Positions 1-5,066 of a DNA stretch of 5,066 nucleotides are shown here, piece after piece (the stretch's first letter is position 1; every line of letters starts with the position of its first letter). Origin of the DNA: Deltaproteobacteria bacterium. GTDB lineage: Bacteria; Desulfobacterota; Desulfovibrionia; Desulfovibrionales; Desulfovibrionaceae. Location: positions 1-5,066 of the forward strand of contig JANXYI010000335.1 in assembly GCA_025350085.1 (NCBI GenBank), read 5' to 3'. A program made the position numbers and the translations under genes. The notes under the pieces are model-generated. The model was not told the origin of the DNA. It saw only the letters and a list, made by a program, of their open reading frames with translations, and made no database searches.

Positions 1-776
1 CAGAGCGCGCCCTGGCGCAGGAAACAGGCCGCGGCCTGGCTAGGGGGGCGGAACAGGGGCAGCGCAGCCAGGGCCTGCCCGCAGAAGGATACCTGGCGCA
101 CGACAGGCCCTGCCTGGTGCCAAAAAAATACGCGCTGCTCCATCGGCAGCGAGGGGCCGGGCGTCCTGACCGACACGTCGCAGAGCAGCCCCCTGTCCGG
201 AAGCCATTCGAACAGCTTGCCCCTGCCGCGCTGCTGCGGCCAGGGACCGAGCGAAGGCATGGTGAAGCACACCGAGACAAGCCCGCTTCCGGAGAGTCCG
301 AGAGCCTGGGCCGCCTGGACACCGATGAGCCCCTCCTCCACGTCCACCGGGGTGAAGGCTTGGCTCGCGACTATGTCGAAATATTCCTCCCACTGACAGG
401 GGTGATCCCGGCTGGGGGTCGTAGAGAGCAAGACGGCGGGCCGCAGCCGGATCATCTCCGAAGCGGCCTGGGCCACGCGCCCGGCTGGCAGGTTGGGATT
501 GCCCGGGCTGACCACGAGGACGTCGTCGTCCGGAAACATGCCCCCCAGGACAGTGGCCGCCGTGAACCAGCCGCGGGGAAGGGCCGATTCCGGCTCCGGC
601 GCAGGGGCCTGGGCGTGGGCTGAGATCCCCTCGGGCAGGACCGGTGCCTGGCCAGGGGCGTAAAAGACGTGCACCTGCGCCCGGGTGGCGGCGCGGACCC
701 TCCCCACGGTCTGGAAGAGCGCCTGCTCCGCAACCGAAGATAGGCCGTAGCAAGGGATGGCGATACGCAGCGTCAT
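1..776 (-). CDS. Unknown protein, possibly a degenerate cytidylyltransferase-fold relative; truncated by the window edge
   Basis: From ATG 776-774 the minus strand is open for 258 codons to the left edge, with no stop, so the C terminus is missing. Codons have the G/C-rich third positions of the neighbours, and the product has ordinary hydrophobic strands, unlike the Arg/Pro/Gly-rich overlapping frames. It starts MTLRIAIPCYGLSS and has no signal peptide or membrane segment in the visible part. A GGGA lies five bases before the ATG; an in-frame GTG at 815 is a weaker alternative start. I do not recognise a family with confidence. The stretch DDDVLVVSPGNPN (83-95) plus the following helix and strand (98-119) resembles the strand, LQPTSPLR loop, helix and strand order of CMP-sugar synthetases such as the preceding gene product. 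However, the N-terminal R-GSKG-P-KN signature and the QPTSP residues are absent. It could be a non-catalytic paralogue, a glycosyltransferase-like protein or something unrelated. Position suggests a role in the same glycan pathway. Confidence 0.82.
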   Translation of the reverse strand, partial: MTLRIAIPCYGLSSVAEQALFQTVGRVRAATRAQVHVFYAPGQAPVLPEGISAHAQAPAPEPESALPRGWFTAATVLGGMFPDDDVLVVSPGNPNLPAGRVAQAASEMIRLRPAVLLSTTPSRDHPCQWEEYFDIVASQAFTPVDVEEGLIGVQAAQALGLSGSGLVSVCFTMPSLGPWPQQRGRGKLFEWLPDRGLLCDVSVRTPGPSLPMEQRVFFWHQAGPVVRQVSFCGQALAALPLFRPPSQAAACFLRQGAL

Positions 777-848
777 GGCCGTCCCGGCAGCGCAGGGAAC
801 CGGCCCCCGGCGCACGGGCGCGATGCCGCCGCCCGGCTGGCTGGTCGG

Positions 849-873
849 GGGCAGCCCTGGCGCGCCGCTGCCC
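849..873 (-). repeat. Inverted repeat in the gap between the last two genes
   Basis: GGGCAGC (849-855) and GCTGCCC (867-873) are perfect seven-base arms around an eleven-base loop that itself contains the palindrome GGCGCGCC. It sits 9 bases past the stop of the NeuA-like gene in the 105-base gap before the next start. No U-tract follows on the minus strand, so a factor-independent terminator is unlikely. An mRNA-stabilising or attenuating hairpin is possible; in G+C-rich DNA chance is also credible. Confidence 0.35.
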
Positions 874-881
874 TGGCTGCT

Positions 882-1601
882 TCATTCTGCACTGGGATTC
901 TCCTCTTCCGGGCGCCAGCCGGCCATGAACTCATTCGCCCTGACAAGGTGCTGCGGCTCGTCGATGTCCAGCATCTCGGCCTCGGTTTGCAGCTGGTGCA
1001 GATACAGCTCCCTGGTGCAGCGAGTCTGGTGCCTATCGCCCACGAATAACCCGTAGTTCCTGAAAAACGAGCGCTGCGGCAGGCCCCCCCGGTCCACCAT
1101 GGGCAGCAGGGACTTGTCAGGCCCGGCCACGAAATGGCTGAAGTCGTGGACCGTGATCATCCGCACCGTACGCACGTGACGGTAGCCGGCCAGCAGCAGG
1201 GCAGTCAACTCCTCCATCAGCCTGCGGGAGCGGAAGGGGTGCGTGGGATACAGGGTGATGTAGGCCTCGGGGACATAGCCCTCCTTCAGGCTCAGTGCCT
1301 GCAACAAGTGGGCGATGACATCCCCCAAGGACGCGGAATCGTGTGAGAGTTCGGGGGGACGCAGGAATGGGGTCTCCGCCCCCCAATGGCGTGCGACTTC
1401 CGCGATCTCATTGCTGTCGGTGGTAACAATGACCCGGTTGATGAGGGAACACTGCAGCGCCGCCAGAATAGAATGGGCGATGAGCGGCTTTCCTCCTAGA
1501 TCCGCCAGATTCTTGCCAGGAATGCCCTTGGACCCGCTGCGCGCGGGGATGAAGGCGACGACGTTTCGTTTTCCCTGAACGGGCTGTCCTTTGGTGGTCA
1601 T
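882..1601 (-). CDS. CMP-nonulosonate (acylneuraminate) cytidylyltransferase family protein
   Basis: Members of this family (NeuA, PseF, LegF, KdsB relatives) couple CTP with an acidic nine- or eight-carbon sugar to give the CMP-sugar donor. The 239 residues fit a single-domain enzyme. The signature IPARSGSKGIPGKN is at 18-31, with R21 and K30 for CTP binding. VIVTTDSNEIAEVARHWGAE at 57-76 and FLRPPELSHD at 79-88 are typical. The sugar-site motif, usually LQPTSPLR, is LYPTHPFR at 117-124. FRNYGLFVG at 180-188 stands where family members have NGAIY. The C-terminal LDIDEP at 211-216 carries the metal-binding aspartates D212 and D214. The CTP and metal parts are intact, so activity is likely, but the sugar may not be ordinary sialic acid. 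For that reason I give no symbol. No nonulosonate synthase (NeuB type) or epimerase is in the window. The stop precedes an unknown gene by 105 bases. Confidence 0.88.
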   Translation of the reverse strand: MTTKGQPVQGKRNVVAFIPARSGSKGIPGKNLADLGGKPLIAHSILAALQCSLINRVIVTTDSNEIAEVARHWGAETPFLRPPELSHDSASLGDVIAHLLQALSLKEGYVPEAYITLYPTHPFRSRRLMEELTALLLAGYRHVRTVRMITVHDFSHFVAGPDKSLLPMVDRGGLPQRSFFRNYGLFVGDRHQTRCTRELYLHQLQTEAEMLDIDEPQHLVRANEFMAGWRPEEENPSAE

Positions 1602-1606
1602 TGTTT

Positions 1607-1612
1607 CTCTCC
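1607..1612 (-). promoter_or_regulatory. Strong ribosome binding site of the NeuA-like gene
   Basis: GGAGAG on the minus strand lies five bases before the ATG at 1601-1599. It is the clearest Shine-Dalgarno sequence in the window and decides the start against an in-frame GTG at 1634, which would add eleven residues and place this site inside the coding region. Confidence 0.8.
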
Positions 1613-1629
1613 GGACATGAAGGGAATCA

Positions 1630-1647
1630 CGCACTTGTCCTGGTGCG
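1630..1647 (-). repeat. Short inverted repeat upstream of the NeuA-like gene
   Basis: CGCAC (1630-1634) and GTGCG (1643-1647) are perfect five-base inverted arms around an eight-base loop, ending 18 bases upstream of the GGAGAG ribosome site. No U-tract follows on the minus strand, so it does not look like an intrinsic terminator. It could be a protein-binding site, a leader hairpin or chance. Confidence 0.3.
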
Positions 1648-1673
1648 GCACAAAAGACATGCAGAATGTGTGC
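1648..1673 (-). repeat. Bulged inverted repeat upstream of the NeuA-like gene
   Basis: On the plus strand GCAC (1648-1651) pairs with GTGC (1670-1673). Inside it ACAT (1657-1660) pairs with ATGT (1666-1669) around a five-base loop, with AAAAG bulged on one side. It lies directly next to a second inverted repeat at 1630-1647. It could form a stem-loop in the transcript leader, but the stems are short and no function is shown. Confidence 0.3.
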
Positions 1674-1701
1674 GGTGAAGAACCAGAGGGAATACCTCTT
1701 T

Positions 1702-1800
1702 TCAATGTCCTTCTATGCGGGCCGCCCGCTCCGGCTTCACGGCCAGGAGCTTCGGGTTCGTGGTCAGGGCCGTCACGCAGCGACAGATGAGGGTGATCAT
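1702..1800 (-). CDS. Doubtful small ORF, 32 residues
   Basis: An ATG at 1800-1798 opens 32 codons ending in TGA at 1704-1702, and the frame is closed upstream at 1822-1824, so it cannot be longer than about this. The predicted peptide begins MITLICRCVTALTTNP and ends RAARIEGH. I do not recognise it. There is no good ribosome site before the ATG; AAGGG is 14 bases away, and a GTG at 1812 would be too close to it. It could be a remnant of a decayed gene, a real small protein, or chance. The last is most likely given its length. Confidence 0.18.
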   Translation of the reverse strand: MITLICRCVTALTTNPKLLAVKPERAARIEGH

Positions 1801-1817
1801 CCGGCCGGGCACAGCCC

Positions 1818-2804
1818 TTAATCATTGGGCCGCTCTTGCTGCTTGTCCCGCTGCGTGGCGAGAAAGTCGGCATAGGCCAAAGCCAGCCCCTGACCCAACT
1901 CCACCCGCGGCCGCCAGCCCAGGGCAAACAGCCGGGACACGTCGAGCCGCTTGAGCGGCATCCCGTCCGGGCGGGAGGCGTCGAAGGCCAACTCCCCGCC
2001 ATAACCCACCACCTCCGCAATCAGCCGGGCCAGTTCGGCGACGGCCTGGTCCGCGCCGCTGCCCACATTGATGAGCGGAAACTCGCCCTGCTCCAGTTGA
2101 GCCGTGAACTCCGCCTCCGGCAAGGCCATGAGCAGCACGCAGGCCTCGGCCATGTCGTCGCTGAACAAGAACTCCCGGCGGGCCGTGCCCGTGCCCCAGA
2201 CCACCACCTCGGCCGCGCCCGCGGCCTTGGCCTCGTGCATCTTGCGGATGAGCGCCGGGATGACGTGGGAGTTCTCCAAATCGTAGGTGTCGCAGGGGCC
2301 GTAGAGATTGGTGGGCATGGCCGCCAGGAACCGCGCGCCGTACTGCCGGTTGTAGCTGGCGCACATCTCGATGCCCGCGATCTTGGCCACGGCGTAGGCC
2401 CGGTTGGTGGGCTCCAGCGGCCCGGTGAGCAGGTGCTCCTCGCGCATGGGCTGGGGGCACAGGCGCGGGTAGATGCAGCTGGAACCCAGGAACAGCAGCC
2501 GGTCCACCCCGGCGGCCCAGGCCTCGTGGATGACGTTGGTCTGGATGGCCAGGTTGTCGCGGATGAACTGCGCCGGATGGGTGCTGTTGGCCAGGATGCC
2601 GCCCACCCGGGCCGCGGCCAGGAACACGTGGTCGGGCCGCTCGGCCTGGAAAAAGACGCGCACTGCGGCCTGGTCCGTCAGGTCCAGCTCCGCGTGGCCG
2701 CGGGTGATGAGATTGGCATAGCCGCTGGCCGCGAGCGCGCGCACCAGGGCCGAACCGGCCAGCCCCCGGTGTCCGGCGACAAAGATCCTGCTGTCCGTGC
2801 GCAT
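1818..2804 (-). CDS. fcl: GDP-L-fucose synthase (GDP-4-keto-6-deoxymannose 3,5-epimerase/4-reductase)
   Basis: Fcl (also called WcaG) epimerises the Gmd product at C3 and C5, then reduces C4 with NADPH to form GDP-L-fucose. The 328 residues compare with about 321 in E. coli. The NADP motif GHRGLAGSA is at 11-19, followed by AARVGGI at 64-70. The active site reads SSCIYP at 108-113, LLTGPLEPTN at 125-134, Y137 and K141 in YAVAK, and MPTNLYGP at 163-170 with LENSH at 176-180. S108, C110, Y137, K141 and H180 match the E. coli catalytic set (S107, C109, Y136, K140, H179) shifted by one residue. REFLFSDD at 210-217 replaces the more usual REFLHVDD, a tolerated variant. The ATG at 2804 is 10 bases after the gmd stop, with a weak TAGGG upstream, so translation is probably coupled to gmd. 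A lower-G+C spacer follows the stop. Confidence 0.96.
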   Translation of the reverse strand: MRTDSRIFVAGHRGLAGSALVRALAASGYANLITRGHAELDLTDQAAVRVFFQAERPDHVFLAAARVGGILANSTHPAQFIRDNLAIQTNVIHEAWAAGVDRLLFLGSSCIYPRLCPQPMREEHLLTGPLEPTNRAYAVAKIAGIEMCASYNRQYGARFLAAMPTNLYGPCDTYDLENSHVIPALIRKMHEAKAAGAAEVVVWGTGTARREFLFSDDMAEACVLLMALPEAEFTAQLEQGEFPLINVGSGADQAVAELARLIAEVVGYGGELAFDASRPDGMPLKRLDVSRLFALGWRPRVELGQGLALAYADFLATQRDKQQERPND

Positions 2805-2814
2805 CCGGGAAGCC

Positions 2815-3903
2815 CTACTCGTTGTAGTCGCAGGCAGTGAAGCCGTGCTTCTTCACCAATGCGTCGCGCCGGGCGTCCTTCAGGTCCTCGCGGGCCATCT
2901 CGGCCACCAGCTCCTCGAAGCCGATGCGCGCGGACCAGCCCAGACGCTCGCGGGCCTTGGTCCCGTCGCCGAGGAGCGCCTCCACCTCCGTGGGGCGGTA
3001 GTAGCGCTGGTCCACGGCCACGCGGCACACGCCCTGGGCATCATAGGCCTTTTCCTCCGGCCCCTCGCCCTGCCAGGTGAGCTCGAGCTTCAGCTCCCGC
3101 GCCGCGGCGTTGACGAAGTCGCGCACGCTCTTCTGCTGGCCCGAGGCGATGACGTAGTCGTCCGGGGTGTCCTGCTGGAGCATGAGCCACATGGCCTCCA
3201 CGTAGTCGCGGGCGTGGCCCCAGTCGCGCTTGGCCGAGAGGTTGCCCAGAAACAGGCAGTCCTGCATGCCCAGCGAGATGCGCGCCAGGGCCCGGGTGAT
3301 CTTGCGGGTGACAAAGGTCTCGCCGCGCACCGGGGACTCGTGGTTGAACAGGATGCCGTTGCTGGCGTGGATGCCGTAGGCCTCGCGGTAGTTCACGGTG
3401 ATCCAGTAGGCATAGAGCTTGGCCGCGGCATAGGGGCTGCGCGGATAGAACGGCGTGGCCTCGGTCTGCGGGGTCTCGCGCACCAGGCCGTAGAGCTCGC
3501 TGGTGGAGGCCTGGTAGAAGCGGCTCTTCTTCTCCAGGCCCAGGATGCGGATGGCCTCCAGTACGCGCAGGGTGCCCAGGCCGTCGGAGTTGGCGGTGTA
3601 CTCCGGCTCCTCGAAGGACACGGCCACGTGGCTCTGGGCCGCCAGATTGTAGATCTCGTCGGGCTGGGTGCCCTGGATGATGCGCAAGAGGCTGAGCGAG
3701 TCGGTCATGTCGCCGTGGTGCAGGATGAAGCGGCGGCCCTGCTGGTGCGGGTCCTGGTACAGGTGGTCGATGCGCCCGGTGTTGAACAGGGAGCTGCGGC
3801 GCTTGAGGCCGTGCACGACGTAGCCCTTGCAGAGCAGCAGATCCGCCAGATAGGCCCCGTCCTGGCCGGTGATGCCGGTGATGAATGCAACCTTGGCCGT
3901 CAT
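2815..3903 (-). CDS. gmd: GDP-mannose 4,6-dehydratase
   Basis: Gmd removes water from GDP-D-mannose to give GDP-4-keto-6-deoxy-D-mannose, using bound NADP; this is the first step to GDP-L-fucose and several other deoxyhexoses. The protein has 362 residues, normal for bacterial Gmd. Family features in order are the nucleotide-binding GITGQDG at 10-16, HGLKRRSS at 31-38, [12 protein letters not shown] at 86-97, the active-site ASTSELYG at 132-139 (T134, E136), and the Tyr/Lys pair Y158 and K162 in SPYAAAK. Then come [16 protein letters not shown] at 187-202, typical of the GDP-mannose pocket, and [16 protein letters not shown] at 234-249. All expected catalytic residues are present. It starts 70 bases after galE and stops 10 bases before fcl, so it is almost surely co-transcribed with fcl. 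The adjoining reductase gene points to GDP-L-fucose rather than GDP-rhamnose or GDP-perosamine. Confidence 0.97.
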   Translation of the reverse strand: MTAKVAFITGITGQDGAYLADLLLCKGYVVHGLKRRSSLFNTGRIDHLYQDPHQQGRRFILHHGDMTDSLSLLRIIQGTQPDEIYNLAAQSHVAVSFEEPEYTANSDGLGTLRVLEAIRILGLEKKSRFYQASTSELYGLVRETPQTEATPFYPRSPYAAAKLYAYWITVNYREAYGIHASNGILFNHESPVRGETFVTRKITRALARISLGMQDCLFLGNLSAKRDWGHARDYVEAMWLMLQQDTPDDYVIASGQQKSVRDFVNAAARELKLELTWQGEGPEEKAYDAQGVCRVAVDQRYYRPTEVEALLGDGTKARERLGWSARIGFEELVAEMAREDLKDARRDALVKKHGFTACDYNE

Positions 3904-3906
3904 GTG

Positions 3907-3911
3907 TCCTC
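3907..3911 (-). promoter_or_regulatory. Ribosome binding site of gmd
   Basis: On the minus strand GAGGA ends three bases before the ATG at 3903-3901. The spacing is a little short, but this is the only purine-rich site near the start. It supports this ATG over the in-frame extension that runs upstream to about 4131, which would overlap galE and carries no family similarity. Confidence 0.6.
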
Positions 3912-3973
3912 GCTTCTCACGATATCCCGCGCCTGTAAAGCAACCCCGGGCTCCCGCACGCCGGTGCCGGACC

Positions 3974-4978
3974 TCACGGGCCGACCCGGTCCCGGGCGCC
4001 AGCGTGCCAGTCCCAGGCCGTGCGCAGGATCTCCCGCAGGTCCGTGAACTCCGGCCGCCAGCCCAGCACCCGCTCGGCCAGCGTGGCTTCGGCCACCAGC
4101 CTGGGCGGATCGCCGGGCCTGCGCGGGGCAAGGGTGTGCGGCACGGCCCGGCCGGACACGGCCTCTACCGCTGCCAGGACCTCGGCCACGGAAAAGCCCT
4201 GCCCCAGCCCCAGGTTGAAGGCCGTGGACTTTCCGCCCGCCTCCCCATCCGACTCGAGGAAGCGCAAGGCGGCCAGGTGGGCCTGGGCCAGGTCCAGCAC
4301 ATGCACGTAGTCGCGCACCGCCGTGCCGTCCGGGGTGGGGTAGTCGCTCCCGAAGACCTGGAGGGGCGGCCGCTGGCCCAGGGCGGCCTCCACGGCCAGG
4401 GGGATGAGGTGCGTCTCCGGGTCGTGGTCCTCGCCAAGGCCCCCCTCGGGGTCGGCCCCGGCAGCGTTGAAGTAGCGCAGGCACACCGACTTGAGGCCGT
4501 GGGCCTGGCCGAAATCCGCGATCATGTGCTCGCTCATGGCCTTGGACACGCCATACGGATTCATGGGCGCCAGGGGGTGGTCCTCGGCCAGGGGCAGGAT
4601 CTGCGGCAAGCCGTACACCGCGCAGGAGCTGGAGAACACCAGCCGAGCGCAGCCGTGGTCGCGCATGGCCTCCAGCAAGGTCAGCGTGCCCACGGCGTTG
4701 TTGCGGTAATACCTGCCCGGGTCGGTCACGGACTCGCCCACATAGGTGAAGGCCGCGAAGTGCATCACGACGCCTGGGTTATACTCCGCAAAGACCCGGT
4801 CGAGCGCCGCGCGGTCCAGCACGTCCGCCTGGACAAAGGGGCCGAAGCGCACGGCGTTGGCGTGGCCGTAGACCAGATTGTCCAGGGTGACCGGGATGTA
4901 CCCGGCCTGGGCCAGGACCTTGCAGGCGTGGCTGCCGATGTAGCCGGCGCCGCCGGTGACCAGGACATTTTGGGACAT
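3974..4978 (-). CDS. galE: UDP-glucose 4-epimerase (GalE)
   Basis: This cytoplasmic NAD-dependent enzyme interconverts UDP-glucose and UDP-galactose and supplies galactose for surface glycans. The 334 residues match the usual family length of about 330-340. It is an extended short-chain dehydrogenase: the NAD-binding glycine motif [10 protein letters not shown] is at 8-17, the HFAA..YVGESV segment at 73-84, the catalytic serine in SSSCAVYG at S118, and the Tyr/Lys pair in PYGVSK at Y142 and K146. RYFNAAGA follows at 168-175, and the substrate-binding RRPGD is at 286-290. The ATG at 4978 puts the Rossmann motif at the normal distance from the N terminus. Its ribosome site is modest: a GAG lies 6 bases upstream and a better GGAG 13 bases upstream. 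It is the first complete gene of the block, 70 bases ahead of gmd. By my alignment, the residue matching E. coli Tyr299, which influences acceptance of N-acetylated sugars, is Leu294, so use of UDP-GlcNAc cannot be excluded. Confidence 0.96.
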   Translation of the reverse strand: MSQNVLVTGGAGYIGSHACKVLAQAGYIPVTLDNLVYGHANAVRFGPFVQADVLDRAALDRVFAEYNPGVVMHFAAFTYVGESVTDPGRYYRNNAVGTLTLLEAMRDHGCARLVFSSSCAVYGLPQILPLAEDHPLAPMNPYGVSKAMSEHMIADFGQAHGLKSVCLRYFNAAGADPEGGLGEDHDPETHLIPLAVEAALGQRPPLQVFGSDYPTPDGTAVRDYVHVLDLAQAHLAALRFLESDGEAGGKSTAFNLGLGQGFSVAEVLAAVEAVSGRAVPHTLAPRRPGDPPRLVAEATLAERVLGWRPEFTDLREILRTAWDWHAGARDRVGP

Positions 4979-5033
4979 GCTGCGCTCGCTTCTCCGGTTC
5001 GCGGGTGGATCGCGGGGGGGTCGTGGTGCGGGC

Positions 5034-5066
5034 CTAATCCCGGGCCGTGGTGCGCAGATGCTCCCG
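5034..5066 (-). CDS. Possible C-terminal end of an upstream gene (edge fragment)
   Basis: Reading the minus strand from the right edge, one frame gives ten sense codons (REHLRTTARD) followed by TAG at 5036-5034, 55 bases before the galE start. This would suit the tail of a preceding gene in the same direction, but the other two frames are also open over this short stretch, so the frame is a guess. No function can be assigned. If real, galE would be an internal gene of a longer operon. Confidence 0.25.
   Translation of the reverse strand, partial: REHLRTTARD

Larger units (their letters stand above)
1602..1817 (-). other. Spacer between fcl and the NeuA-like gene; possible leader
   Basis: This 216-base spacer is the longest gap between the supported genes. 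The part nearest the NeuA-like gene (1602-1710) is about 50% G+C by my hand count, clearly below the flanking coding sequence. It contains a doubtful 32-codon ORF (1702-1800), two adjacent inverted repeats (1630-1673) and short hairpins at 1685-1699 and 1717-1729. I looked for -35/-10 pairs on the minus strand; a TTGAAA occurs at 1703-1698, but no convincing -10 follows at the right distance. A separate promoter or leader for the two distal genes is possible but not shown. Confidence 0.4.

Noticed and set aside
40..885. Minus-strand ORF of 281 residues whose ATG overlaps the stop of the NeuA-like gene (ATGA)
   Set aside because: The overlap looks like translational coupling, but the product is almost all Arg, Pro, Gly and Ala with no hydrophobic pattern or motif. 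A different minus frame (776 to 1) over the same DNA is open, has G/C-rich third positions and gives a protein-like sequence.
1602..1634. GTG start at 1634 for the NeuA-like gene
   Set aside because: It would bury the strong GGAGAG site within the coding sequence and add eleven residues with no family similarity.
1685..1699. Hairpin AGAGG-GAATA-CCTCT followed by Ts on the plus strand, as a terminator
   Set aside because: The stem is only five pairs with three Us after it, and there is no plus-strand gene for it to terminate.
1836..2840. Plus-strand ORF of 334 residues opposite fcl
   Set aside because: It is antisense to a clear fcl gene, is rich in Gly/Ala/His/Gln, and has no domain signal.
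2797..4047. Plus-strand ORF of 416 residues opposite gmd
   Set aside because: It is an antisense shadow of gmd caused by high third-position G+C. It has low-complexity Ala/Val/Leu/Gly composition and no recognisable motif, while gmd is unambiguous.
3904..4131. N-terminal extension of gmd by 76 residues
   Set aside because: It would overlap galE, is Pro/Gly/Arg rich, and has no counterpart in the family. The ATG at 3903 places the nucleotide-binding motif at residues 10-16 as expected and has its own ribosome site.
5014..5020. Run of seven G (C on the coding strand) upstream of galE as a phase-variation tract
   Set aside because: It is short, lies in non-coding DNA of very high G+C, and is not placed at a recognisable promoter spacer.

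Overview
The window comes from a high-G+C Gram-negative bacterium. All genes that can be supported lie on the minus strand and form one nucleotide-sugar block of a surface-polysaccharide or protein-glycosylation locus. Strong G/C bias at third codon positions and the style of the GalE, Gmd and Fcl sequences suggest a proteobacterium. A Desulfovibrio-like organism is one guess, but the window alone cannot settle taxonomy.

In transcription order (high to low coordinates) the layout is as follows. A possible last few codons of an upstream gene reach the right edge. Next come galE (UDP-glucose 4-epimerase, 3974-4978), gmd (GDP-mannose 4,6-dehydratase, 2815-3903) and fcl (GDP-L-fucose synthase, 1818-2804). 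The gmd-fcl gap is only 10 bases. A 216-base spacer of lower G+C follows; it holds a doubtful 32-codon ORF and two adjacent inverted repeats. Then come a CMP-nonulosonate (sialic-acid-type) cytidylyltransferase homologue (882-1601) with a strong ribosome binding site, a 105-base gap, and a gene of unknown function (776 to 1) that runs off the left edge without a stop codon.

Gmd and Fcl together convert GDP-D-mannose to GDP-L-fucose. GalE supplies UDP-galactose. The NeuA-like enzyme should activate an acidic sugar, probably a nonulosonic acid, with CMP. The locus thus prepares donors for a glycan likely to contain galactose, fucose and an acidic sugar. No glycosyltransferase, polymerase, flippase or nonulosonate synthase is visible here, so the final product is not known.

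The points most worth a second look are the edge-truncated gene at 1-776, which is open through 258 codons and may be a degenerate relative of the cytidylyltransferase fold, and the altered sugar-site motif of the NeuA-like protein. I found no mobile element, CRISPR array, tRNA or rRNA, and no clear new defence or other system.
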